Made by a program: the position numbers and the translations under genes. This document shows positions 12,750 through 18,971 of a DNA stretch of 19,515 nt, in pieces (position 1 is the first letter of the stretch; the number at the start of each line of letters is the position of its first letter). The stretch comes from JAUYIW01 sp043818555 (GTDB lineage Bacteria; Patescibacteriota; Patescibacteriia; UBA9934), in assembly GCA_043818555.1 (NCBI GenBank), contig JBDRFP010000034.1, positions 1 through 19,515 of the forward strand, given 5' to 3'. The notes under the pieces were generated by a model, which searched no databases, was not told the origin of the DNA, and saw only the letters and a program-made list of their open reading frames with translations.

Positions 12750-13649
12750 ATGCTTGATTGTATGAAAATTGTTCAACCGACAATATCAAAGATCAAAAAA
12801 CACCGGAAAGAGCTTGCGGCTCTGCTGGTAGTTTTCGCGATCACGATAATTGCGCAGGCTATTGCGGCCGGCACTTGGTTTGAGGACGACATTGTAGCCG
12901 TGTGGGTTTTTGATGTTGGCCAAGGCGACTCGATCTTCATCGACGCTCCAGAGGCGCAGATTCTAATTGACGGCGGGCCAGATGGCAATGTAATCGAGAA
13001 ACTGTCAGCGGTCATGCCGTTTTGGGATAGGTCGATCGATGTTGTCATAAATTCTCATCCACATGCCGATCATGTTACCGGACTTGTGCATGTGCTTGAG
13101 CGATACTTTGTGAGCGAAGTCTGGTGGACCGGACAGGATTATGGAAGTGAGGTGTATGTTTATTTTGAGGATCTGGCTCAAGGGTCGTTTACGTTGGTTG
13201 GGGCAGGGGAGGGCATCGATTTAGGAGCCGGCGCAACTTTAACTGTGCTCTGGCCAGAGTCCAATATCGATAACGAACTTCTCGACGACCCCAATGCCGG
13301 ATCGATTGTTGCTTTGCTCGAGTACGGAGACTCGACGATCTTGTTGACCGGCGATGTTGGAACTGATGAAGAGTTGGCGATTGTTGAGCAACTTGGCGAG
13401 GTCGATGTACTGAAAGTCGGCCATCAAGGTAGCATGACATCGTCGCATATTTATTTTCTTGAGGCCATTAGCCCAGAGTACTCAGTCATCTCGGTCGGGG
13501 AGAATGACTACGGCCACCCAAGCCCAATCGTAATCGACCGCCTTGAGTCTGTCGGATCGACTGTGCTCAGAACCGACCTCGACGGCGATGTCCGAATACT
13601 CACCGATGGGGGAGAGCCAAGCGTCAGCACCTGGCTCTTATCGCCTTAA
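12750..13649 (+). CDS. ComEC-type metallo-beta-lactamase-fold hydrolase, membrane-anchored
   Basis: A 299-residue protein matching the C-terminal domain of ComEC as a separate gene. One helix (about 22-42) is followed by an outward-facing hydrolase domain beginning VWVFDVGQGDSIFID (51-65). Metal-binding residues are H103, H105, D107 and H108 in SHPHADH, plus D202 (LLTGDVG) and H225 (KVGHQGS). LIDGG (72-76) and GHPSP (255-259) are also family features. In ComEC this domain is thought to degrade one strand of incoming DNA. It lies 9 bases after comEC. MKIVQPT at 12762 is an alternative start. The final codons and stop fall inside a perfect palindrome. Confidence 0.88.
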   Translation: MLDCMKIVQPTISKIKKHRKELAALLVVFAITIIAQAIAAGTWFEDDIVAVWVFDVGQGDSIFIDAPEAQILIDGGPDGNVIEKLSAVMPFWDRSIDVVINSHPHADHVTGLVHVLERYFVSEVWWTGQDYGSEVYVYFEDLAQGSFTLVGAGEGIDLGAGATLTVLWPESNIDNELLDDPNAGSIVALLEYGDSTILLTGDVGTDEELAIVEQLGEVDVLKVGHQGSMTSSHIYFLEAISPEYSVISVGENDYGHPSPIVIDRLESVGSTVLRTDLDGDVRILTDGGEPSVSTWLLSP

Positions 13650-13682
13650 CCTTCAGGGTTAAACCCTGAAGGTTAAGGCGAT
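13640..13682. repeat. Perfect 21-bp palindrome at the end of the hydrolase gene
   Basis: Arms 13640-13660 and 13662-13682 (ATCGCCTTAACC...GGTTAAGGCGAT) are exact complements around a single A. The TAA stop at 13647-13649 lies in the left arm, so the last codons of the gene belong to the repeat. No T run follows, so classical termination is uncertain. The core CCTTCAGGGTT/AACCCTGAAGG is a common intergenic repeat type. Confidence 0.85.
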
Positions 13683-13739
13683 GAAGGTTGACCGGATCGG
13701 CATGATCTGGTAGTATTTGGTCAATAAATCGTAATTGAA

Positions 13740-13775
13740 TTAACGTTTTGAACGTCTTTAACGTTTTGAACGTCT
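13740..13775 (+). repeat. Exact 18-bp tandem duplication upstream of ndk
   Basis: TTAACGTTTTGAACGTCT occurs twice back to back (13740-13757 and 13758-13775). Each contains the palindrome AACGTT and a second half-site, GAACGTC. The second copy ends 9 bases before the ndk ATG, where a ribosome site would lie. Confidence 0.85.
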
Positions 13776-13784
13776 GTAACTCAT

Positions 13785-14252
13785 ATGGCAGACACACAAA
13801 GAACACTTATTTTACTAAAACCAGACGCTCTGCAGCGCGAACTTGTTGGGGAGGTGCTTGGTCGTTTTGAACGCAAGGGGCTGAAGATGATTGCGCTTAA
13901 GCTGACGCATCTTGACGACGCTACGCTCGACGAGCATTACGGTCACCTGAAGGACAAGCCTTTCTTTGGCAATATTAAAAAGTTTATGATGCAAACCCCG
14001 GTGGTTGCTATGGTGCTTGAGGGGATTGGAATTATCGATGAGGTTCGAAAAATCGTAGGAGCAACAAACCCACGTGAAGCCGACGCAGGTACAATCCGAG
14101 CCGATCTATCGATGAATATGCCATCAAACATGGTGCATGCGTCCGACTCGCCAGAGGCAGCCGAAGTGGAGATCAAAAGGTTCTTTAACGATGACGAGCT
14201 GTTTGAGTACGAAAAATTGACTGACAAGTTCCATTTTGGAGAGGGGATTTAA
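13785..14252 (+). CDS. ndk: Nucleoside diphosphate kinase
   Basis: A 155-residue cytosolic enzyme moving the gamma phosphate of ATP to other nucleoside diphosphates through a phosphohistidine. K12 in LILLKPDA and the catalytic H118 in NMVHASDSPEAAEVEI are present, along with GATNPREADAGTIRADL, which binds the nucleotide. Length is slightly above the usual 135-150 because of a C-terminal tail (EYEKLTDKFHFGEGI). The start ATG directly precedes the family N-terminus. No Shine-Dalgarno site is present; an 18-bp tandem repeat occupies the region. Two terminators follow. Confidence 0.95.
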   Translation: MADTQRTLILLKPDALQRELVGEVLGRFERKGLKMIALKLTHLDDATLDEHYGHLKDKPFFGNIKKFMMQTPVVAMVLEGIGIIDEVRKIVGATNPREADAGTIRADLSMNMPSNMVHASDSPEAAEVEIKRFFNDDELFEYEKLTDKFHFGEGI

Positions 14253-14264
14253 TCGGTAAGCGAA

Positions 14265-14299
14265 AGTAGACAGTAGTCAGCATTCAGTAGTCAGTAGAT
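14265..14299. repeat. CAGTAGTCAG short repeat, copy 1
   Basis: Short-period repeat GTAGACAGTAGTCAG, CATTCAGTAGTCAGTAGA just after ndk. The inverse sequence (GTCTACTGACTACTGACTG) appears at 18939-18957, directly after the third TTTATT array. Confidence 0.6.
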
Positions 14300-14305
14300 G
14301 AACAC

Positions 14306-14377
14306 AAAACGGCCACCCTTCGACTCCGCTCGAGCCAAGTTCTCGCTTTGCTCAGGGTAAACACGGGTGGTCGTTTT
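14306..14377. terminator. ndk terminator with a repeat in its loop
   Basis: AAAACGGCCACCC (14306-14318) pairs over all 13 positions (one G-U) with GGGTGGTCGTTTT (14365-14377), and the T run follows. The 46-base loop is far too long for an ordinary terminator and carries a CCCTTCGACTCCGCTCGAG...CTTTGCTCAGGG stem-loop, a known intergenic repeat type. This suggests a repeat inserted into a terminator hairpin. Confidence 0.6.
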
Positions 14378-14397
14378 TGGTTGGGGATTGCGTAACA

Positions 14398-14427
14398 AAA
14401 AAACGCGAGGTCGCTCTCGTGTTTTTT
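14398..14427. terminator. Second, bidirectional terminator after ndk
   Basis: AAAAAACGCGAGG (14398-14410) pairs with TCTCGTGTTTTTT (14415-14427), 13 bp with two G-U pairs and a TCGC loop; A and T runs on the two sides. Its T run overlaps the left end of the 40-bp inverted repeat. Confidence 0.75.
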
Positions 14428-14474
14428 GGCGTGGGAAAATCGTCAAGATTGCGTTAGATGTGGGTACACGAAGA

Positions 14475-14557
14475 GGAGCGGAGTTTATTCTCGTGAAGCT
14501 GAGGTTTTATTGCTGAAGATCAGGTTTATTATCGGTGAGCGACTATTTATTGCCCGA
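14475..14557 (+). repeat. Phased TTTATT motif array a (4 units)
   Basis: TTTATT cores start at 14484, 14506, 14525 and 14546 (steps 22, 19, 21), each preceded by a GAG or AGG-like triplet (GCGGAG, GCTGAGG, ATCAGG, GCGACT) and mostly followed by a C two or three bases on. A possible inverted unit (GTGTTTATTTG on the minus strand) lies at 14561-14571. The same motif recurs in arrays at 17368-17430 and 18855-18930. Confidence 0.6.
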
Positions 14558-14901
14558 GAACAAATAAACACGAGAGTGATCTCGTGACTATTTGGCGCTT
14601 CAAAACGGCTGATTGTTAATTGGTCCTATGCCTCATGTGGGCAAACTGCCGATTTTCCGTTTCGCTTGAGCTGTTCGCCCAGAGCGTCGGTCGTCTGACA
14701 GCATTTTGGATTCCCTGTAAGAGAACCCAGGGACCGCTGGATCCCCACATTCTAATCGATCGCGCTTGATCAGATGTTGGACTGCGTGCTCGCAGATGTT
14801 TGTGGATCCTTGCAAAGAATATTTGGCCAATTACGCACGGCCGCCTGAAGCACTTATATTATCGCAAATTCACAGTAACCTGCAACCCCCAAATGTGCAA
14901 C

Positions 14902-14947
14902 TTATCCCCGTGTTATCCCACAATGTATCCACAGATCCTGTGGATAA
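14902..14947. promoter_or_regulatory. Cluster of DnaA-box-like sequences
   Basis: Within 46 bases are TTATCCCCG (14902, 7/9), TTATCCCAC (14913), GTATCCACA (14925, 8/9) and, on the minus strand, a perfect TTATCCACA (14947-14939). A further 7/9 site is TGTGGATCC at 14801. The last two boxes of the cluster also form a palindrome, TATCCACAG-ATC-CTGTGGATA, so a simple hairpin is an alternative reading. The whole lies in the longest gene-free region. Confidence 0.45.
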
Positions 14948-15086
14948 TAGGAAAATCGCCAACATCACGTCATCTGCGGGCTCACGACTGCGGTGCTCGA
15001 CACCGTACATATCAGTACGGCTTACTCCGCTCCTTGCCGTTCGTCCACATCTAACGCAATCTTGACGATTTTTCCACGCCAAAATC

Positions 15087-15106
15087 GACCACCGGTTGGT
15101 CTTTTT
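15087..15106 (+). terminator. Possible short terminator ahead of the exported-protein pair
   Basis: GACCA (15087-15091) and TGGTC (15097-15101) form a 5-bp stem with a CCGGT loop, followed by five T. The stem is short. It would insulate the next promoter from the upstream region. Confidence 0.4.
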
Positions 15107-15110
15107 GTGT

Positions 15111-15116
15111 TATAAT
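15111..15116 (+). promoter_or_regulatory. -10 box TATAAT of the exported-protein gene
   Basis: Perfect TATAAT whose expected transcription start (about 15123) is only 5 bases before the ATG at 15128, with no Shine-Dalgarno site. No clear -35 is seen at the usual spacing. It suggests a near-leaderless transcript. Confidence 0.5.
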
Positions 15117-15127
15117 ATTTTTAGATT

Positions 15128-16348
15128 ATGATCGGATCCGCAGCCCACAAAGGAGGTTTTCTTTTTGCAGCTGTTATTATTGCTGCATTTTTTGCCGCGC
15201 CGACGCACGCGAGCGCGCAGGTGGGCATAAGCCCGGCAGGTATTATGGACTCGCCTGTTATGCAGGACGGCGCAAGAGAGGAGAGCGTCACGCTTATTCG
15301 TAGCCAGGGCATTGACGAGATTGGCAGATACGAAACCTATTTTTGGGGCGAAGGCGCAGAGTATCTAACGGGCGACGATGTCGTGCTAATTCCGGCTGGC
15401 CGCGATCGCGCAGAGTACTCGTTCGATATTGACGCTGAGGGCGCGCCAATAGGCACATACGAGGCCTACATCGACTTTATCCCAAAAAGCACAGGCGACT
15501 TGGCGCTTGCGAGCAATGCAAACGAGGTTCGCAACCGCTCCGGAGTAACACTCGCAGTAACATTTGGAGTTACAATTTCGCCAATCCAGGCATACGAAGT
15601 CAAGAACGGATCGGTGAGCCCGGTTGAAGAAAACATTGCGCTTCGCGTGTCCTATGTTGCGGTGAATAATGGAAACATGGAGTGGCGGCCTGACGAAATT
15701 ACAATTCTTGTAACAGACGATTTTGGAAATACGGTTTTTGAAGCCAACGCCCTGGAGGATTCAATGTATTTTGTGGGACCGGGCGCTGAATACACTCAGA
15801 CGCTGGACTTTGAGCATAATATGCCGGCAGGCGAGCATAACTTGCAGATGGAAGCAATTTATAATAACGAAGTGATTTATCGTTTTCTTAAGAGGATTGA
15901 GGTGTTCCCGGCCGGTACGCTCGAGCAAAAAGGAGAGCTGGTTGAGTTTTATACTGACCAGTCAGAGTATCGGTACGAAGACGAAATTTTTGTTACTGCC
16001 CGCTTTGAGAATACGGGCGACACTTCCTACAATGCAACACTCATCACGCTACTGTTCCAAAAAAATAGCGCGCTTAGCATTCACAGCTCGGAAAGTATTT
16101 CAGTGGACCCCGGCAAGGAGGTTTCGTTTACCACCACGCTTGACCCGATCGGATCCGGCGATTTCCGCGTGATGGGGCTGGTTGAATATGGGGAAAATAC
16201 CACGCCGCCAAAAAAGGTGGAAATCAATGTTGGCACGAAGACGCCGCCGTGGTGGCTGGCAATTTTTATAGGGCTTTTACCATTGCTGATGCTGCTTTAC
16301 TGGGCTGTCAGACGCCGCACACTCAAGGCTGAGCCTCAAAAAGTTTAG
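15128..16348 (+). CDS. Exported, membrane-anchored beta-rich protein of unknown function
   Basis: A 406-residue protein with a signal peptide (FLFAAVIIAAFFAAPTHASA, about 11-30), a large extracytoplasmic part and one C-terminal helix (WWLAIFIGLLPLLMLLYWAV, 375-394) followed by a basic tail (RRRTLKAEPQKV), so it is anchored with the tail inside. The mature part begins VGISPAGIMDSPVMQDGAREESVTL and continues with Ig-like beta segments (AEYSFDIDAEGAPIGTYEAYIDF; VTARFENTGDTSYNATL). The layout recalls DUF916/WxL-associated or CARDB-like surface proteins, but I see no diagnostic motif and make no assignment. It has its own promoter and is followed after 21 bases by a second exported protein, probably an operon partner. 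Confidence 0.8.
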   Translation: MIGSAAHKGGFLFAAVIIAAFFAAPTHASAQVGISPAGIMDSPVMQDGAREESVTLIRSQGIDEIGRYETYFWGEGAEYLTGDDVVLIPAGRDRAEYSFDIDAEGAPIGTYEAYIDFIPKSTGDLALASNANEVRNRSGVTLAVTFGVTISPIQAYEVKNGSVSPVEENIALRVSYVAVNNGNMEWRPDEITILVTDDFGNTVFEANALEDSMYFVGPGAEYTQTLDFEHNMPAGEHNLQMEAIYNNEVIYRFLKRIEVFPAGTLEQKGELVEFYTDQSEYRYEDEIFVTARFENTGDTSYNATLITLLFQKNSALSIHSSESISVDPGKEVSFTTTLDPIGSGDFRVMGLVEYGENTTPPKKVEINVGTKTPPWWLAIFIGLLPLLMLLYWAVRRRTLKAEPQKV

Positions 16349-16369
16349 GCCGGTCAGTAAAACGCGATT

Positions 16370-17320
16370 ATGCGTTTACAAGTATCCAAATTTCAATTTT
16401 TTGCCGCAATCGCGCTGACTGCGGGCGTTTTGTTAATTATCAACGGCGCTGTTAAGCTGACGATTTACGCAACAGAGTTTGGTGTTTTAATTTTGAATTC
16501 AGAACCGACTGTTGCGTTTGTGCAGCTCAGCGTCGATGGGAGCGCTGAAACAATAAGTGAAACCATTATTGTTTTGGCAGCAGGCGAAGAGATTGAGTAT
16601 TTTGTGGTCGGAGAAGCAAGGGACAAGAATAGCGTTTATGATATCAATAACATTGAGGTTGATGTTTATCGATCCGGTGTTGCCGGCGGAGCCGATTGCG
16701 TGAGCGATCCGCAAAATTGTTTCCACTTGTCTTTGGATAGCGGAGACTGCAAGCTGGAGCCGGTTTCGGTTGTGGGTGGTATTTTTGTGTGCTCTTTGAA
16801 TTTCCCATACTGGGCAGACGCCACTGTGGGCCATAAGGCAACATACGAGGATGAAGTATGGAAAATCGATGCCACCGTACTCGATGCAGATGGTGCCGAG
16901 TCGGAGCACAGGGTTGTCAATATTGAGGTGGAATCTATACTCGCAGTTGATTCGCCTGGGGCGTTTTTGCTAGGGACGCTTGAAGCCGGTGTGTCGAGCA
17001 AGGTTGGCTCGTCGCTTGAGTTTGTAAACATTGGCAATGTGGAAGCTGATTTTTTAATTAGGGTTACCGATCTTGAGTGCCAAATCGGCTCGATCCCTGC
17101 AGAGAATCATCGTCTGGATGTTGTAAACGGTAGTTACAAAGAAATGGAGGGGAGCGAAACATCGATTATTTTAGAAAATGGAACAGGCTCCTACACCGGG
17201 CTTGTATTGCCGCCGCGTTCAACGGTAGAGGAGTCGGTTGGTGCTGTATATTTAACCACTGATGTCCCGGTTGGCATTAAAGGGCCATGTAGCGGGGAGA
17301 GCGTGGTAACCGGGATTTAG
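16370..17320 (+). CDS. Exported protein of unknown function, cysteine-containing
   Basis: A 316-residue protein with one N-terminal hydrophobic segment (about 9-34, FQFFAAIALTAGVLLIINGAV), acting as signal peptide or membrane anchor, and an extracytoplasmic beta-rich remainder. Six cysteines (110, 117, 127, 141, 237, 307) lie outside the membrane; the first four are in a 32-residue stretch and could form disulfides. A segment around 215-235 (SLEFVNIGNVEADFLIRV) looks like an Ig-type strand pair. There is no C-terminal anchor or sorting signal. It follows the anchored protein at 15128 by 21 bases with no promoter visible between, so the two are probably made together and may form a surface complex. 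I do not recognise the family. Confidence 0.75.
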   Translation: MRLQVSKFQFFAAIALTAGVLLIINGAVKLTIYATEFGVLILNSEPTVAFVQLSVDGSAETISETIIVLAAGEEIEYFVVGEARDKNSVYDINNIEVDVYRSGVAGGADCVSDPQNCFHLSLDSGDCKLEPVSVVGGIFVCSLNFPYWADATVGHKATYEDEVWKIDATVLDADGAESEHRVVNIEVESILAVDSPGAFLLGTLEAGVSSKVGSSLEFVNIGNVEADFLIRVTDLECQIGSIPAENHRLDVVNGSYKEMEGSETSIILENGTGSYTGLVLPPRSTVEESVGAVYLTTDVPVGIKGPCSGESVVTGI

Positions 17321-17367
17321 GGTTGGGGAGCGGGGCGTGATGTGGGAGTGAACAGTGAGTGGGTAAG

Positions 17368-17430
17368 AAGCGAGTGTTTATTGTCAGGTAGCGAGGTTCA
17401 TTCCGGATCACTGAAATTTATTGTCCGGGA
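17368..17430 (+). repeat. Phased TTTATT motif array b (3 units)
   Basis: Cores at 17377 (TTTATT), 17397 (TTCATT) and 17417 (TTTATT), exactly 20 bases apart. Units read AAGCGAGTGTTTATTGTC, GTAGCGAGGTTCATTCC and CACTGAAATTTATTGTCC. Further on, TACGAAATT occurs twice (17459 and 17476). The array lies 148 bases before the gene at 17570. Confidence 0.65.
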
Positions 17431-17485
17431 GTTGCTACACCTGCCTGCCTGCAGGGACTACGAAATTATGAATATTACGAAATTG

Positions 17486-17509
17486 AGCCCGGCTTCTGAG
17501 TCGGGTTTT
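17486..17509 (+). terminator. Probable intrinsic terminator after the exported-protein pair
   Basis: AGCCCG (17486-17491) pairs with CGGGTT (17502-17507), one G-U pair, with TTTT and then GACTTTTT after it. It is downstream of the gene ending at 17320 and of array b. Confidence 0.5.
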
Positions 17510-17516
17510 GACTTTT

Positions 17517-17525
17517 TGTGGATAA
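17517..17525 (-). promoter_or_regulatory. Single perfect DnaA-box sequence
   Basis: TGTGGATAA, the reverse complement of TTATCCACA, 45 bases before the ATG at 17570. It stands alone, so it may be chance, but it sits in the same type of gap (next to a TTTATT array) as the cluster at 14902-14947. Confidence 0.3.
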
Positions 17526-17569
17526 TTTGCTAAGGTTTCACCTCGTTCATTACAAACCAAGGAAACGCC

Positions 17570-18799
17570 ATGACAATAGGTTTGCCAGAAGAAGACATGC
17601 GTTTCCGGTCGTTAAAACAGGAAGCGCGCGCAATTAAGAAGATGAGGCATATTTACCGCGCTCGTCGGAAAAAGCGCGAGCATAGAAATCCCGCCTTTTA
17701 CTTTTCGTACTGCACAACGCACAAGAATCGACAAGGCGTAACAACTTCGCTTGGCGACGCCGGATTCATTCGAGCAATGGAAAGCTGTATTGAAAGAGCG
17801 CAGGAAGGTGTGGAGATGATCGCCTGGAGGTATCTGCGGCCTTTTGAAAAGCAACTCGCAACTCACAACTCGGTAGCAAATTGCTTGAACCCCATTGAGC
17901 TTTTCAAGCAGGGCGCGGAACCTTTCCCAAGGGACAAAAGCTCAATCAGTTTTCGGGCAGTGTTCGATGCCAGGCGGAACTTCTGCATTGCTTCGCAAAT
18001 GTTCACGGTTGAATCAGAAGATCCCAATCGGCAGGTCGGTGACGACTTGAGAGAGATCGACAGAATCAGCTGGGAGAGGTTGTTTGTTCCGGGCATGAGC
18101 GCGAACATTGCGGTGGTTTCCGTTCGCGAGCCGGCTCCGTCGTTCAGGGTGGCGCAGGCGTCTACGCTTTACACCGACAGGGGAGAAGCGAGGCGCGCAT
18201 ACAATGCGCTACGCAAATCCGGCGCGCACTGCTGCCACGACCTTTATCCTTGCAGGATTGTGAAGGCGGGGAGCAAGCACTTTGCCGTGTATGCGGAAAA
18301 CAGGTGGAAACGCCCGATTTCTACTGTGATGAAGCTGGAAGCCAACAGACACTTTTACGACCGGCGGGGCTGGAAGTATGTGGTAGTTGGCGTTCGCGAA
18401 CATGGTAAGGTCTGGCGCGCAGGAACGCGCTTTGATGCCAATGAGTTGAGCGCGATTACGGTGGGAAAGCTCTGGTTGCCGCCCCTTCGGGTTGGTGTGG
18501 ACAAATCGGGTCTGAATCCGTTTAGCCATGACCTGTACTGGGATGTGAAGGTTCTGGGAAGGTTTTTCCGTGATGTTGACGGCTTCACTTATGCGCCAAG
18601 GTTGGAGCAGATTGTGCTACCACTCGATATTGACTTGTCGCTCAAATACTCTCATGAGTATGACAATCACTTCTTGTACAAGGCCTTGCAGGTTTACGAG
18701 CACCTAGCGCCTCGCTGGTTCCCGCACCATGGTGTGAATTGGCAGACACAGGCGACTCGCGACGCGTTGGAGAATTGGTGGAAGAGCCAGCTTCTCTAG
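17570..18799 (+). CDS. Unrecognised basic cytosolic protein
   Basis: A 409-residue protein with no signal peptide or membrane segment. Residues 11-40 are strongly basic (RFRSLKQEARAIKKMRHIYRARRKKREHR), which could bind nucleic acid or ribosomes. The rest is mixed alpha/beta, rich in aromatic and basic residues, with cysteines including HCCHDLYPC (about 222-230) and a C-terminus ending ALENWWKSQLL. I find no motif that names a family. AAGGAA at 17559-17564 gives an acceptable ribosome site 5 bases before the ATG, uncommon in this window. It is a single-gene unit between a terminator at 17486 and a strong one at 18805, preceded by array b and a DnaA-box sequence. Confidence 0.75.
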   Translation: MTIGLPEEDMRFRSLKQEARAIKKMRHIYRARRKKREHRNPAFYFSYCTTHKNRQGVTTSLGDAGFIRAMESCIERAQEGVEMIAWRYLRPFEKQLATHNSVANCLNPIELFKQGAEPFPRDKSSISFRAVFDARRNFCIASQMFTVESEDPNRQVGDDLREIDRISWERLFVPGMSANIAVVSVREPAPSFRVAQASTLYTDRGEARRAYNALRKSGAHCCHDLYPCRIVKAGSKHFAVYAENRWKRPISTVMKLEANRHFYDRRGWKYVVVGVREHGKVWRAGTRFDANELSAITVGKLWLPPLRVGVDKSGLNPFSHDLYWDVKVLGRFFRDVDGFTYAPRLEQIVLPLDIDLSLKYSHEYDNHFLYKALQVYEHLAPRWFPHHGVNWQTQATRDALENWWKSQLL

Positions 18800-18804
18800 A
18801 ATCG

Positions 18805-18850
18805 CCCCGACTTTGACAAGCTAAGCTTGTCGGAGTTGGGGATTTTTTTT
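18805..18850 (+). terminator. Strong intrinsic terminator
   Basis: CCCCGACTTTGACAAGC (18805-18821) pairs with GCTTGTCGGAGTTGGGG (18825-18841) over 17 positions (three G-U) around a TAA loop, followed by A and eight T. It ends the gene stopping at 18799. The words ACTTTGACAAGC recur at 18969-18980 in the murA promoter region. Confidence 0.92.
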
Positions 18851-18854
18851 CAAT

Positions 18855-18930
18855 TTAGCAAGATTTATTCCAGAGACGGAGATTTTTCGAAAAGTCGAGT
18901 TTTATTTTCGGGGAACGAGGTTTATTGTCC
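18855..18930 (+). repeat. Phased TTTATT motif array c (4 units)
   Basis: Cores at 18864 (TTTATT), 18883 (TTTTTC, degenerate), 18901 (TTTATT) and 18921 (TTTATT), steps 19, 18 and 20. Units read TAGCAAGATTTATTCC, GACGGAGATTTTTCG, AGTCGAGTTTTATTTTC and AACGAGGTTTATTGTCC. The array starts right after the strong terminator and ends 80 bases before murA. Confidence 0.65.
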
Positions 18931-18938
18931 AACTACCG

Positions 18939-18957
18939 TCTACTGACTACTGACTGG
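18939..18957. repeat. CAGTAGTCAG short repeat, copy 2 (inverted)
   Basis: GTCTACTGACTACTGACTG is the reverse complement of the repeat type found after ndk at 14265-14299. It follows array c by 9 bases. Confidence 0.6.
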
Positions 18958-18971
18958 CGATTTCGATGACT

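Larger units (their letters stand above)
14424..15084. mobile_element. 661-base segment bounded by 40-bp inverted repeats, MITE-like or structured RNA
   Basis: 14424-14463 (TTTTGGCGTGGGAAAATCG... to GTTAGATGTGG) and 15045-15084 are inverted copies matching at 39 of 40 positions. The about 580 bases between hold no convincing gene. They contain four phased TTTATT motifs, a CACGAGA-GTGA-TCTCGTG hairpin (14569-14586), a TCCCTG/CAGGGA hairpin (about 14711-14732), DnaA-box-like sites (14902-14947), and hairpins CGGTG-CTCGA-CACCG and CCGTAC-ATATCA-GTACGG near the right end. No target-site duplication is obvious. It could be a non-autonomous transposable element, a long RNA closed by a terminal stem, or part of a replication region. 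The element label is tentative. Confidence 0.45.

Noticed and set aside
12585..12776. Minus-strand ORF over the comEC/hydrolase junction
   Set aside because: Its residues come from the complementary strand of the palindromic element; no start signal.
14475..14557. Phased array considered as a CRISPR array
   Set aside because: Only the 6-base core is well kept, the spacing is too short for repeat plus spacer, and no cas gene is in the window.
14633..15082. Several overlapping ORFs of 65-99 codons on both strands in the 875-base gap
   Set aside because: They overlap one another, have no ribosome sites or family motifs, cover DnaA-box-like sites and hairpins, and have unlikely composition. I treat the region as non-coding.
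17395..17404. GGTTCATTCC resembling a tRNA T-arm
   Set aside because: No acceptor stem, anticodon arm or CCA end surrounds it; it is one unit of the TTTATT array.
17342..17533. A 63-codon plus-strand ORF between the exported-protein pair and the gene at 17570
   Set aside because: Its codons run through the phased array and a terminator hairpin; no start signal and no protein-like character.
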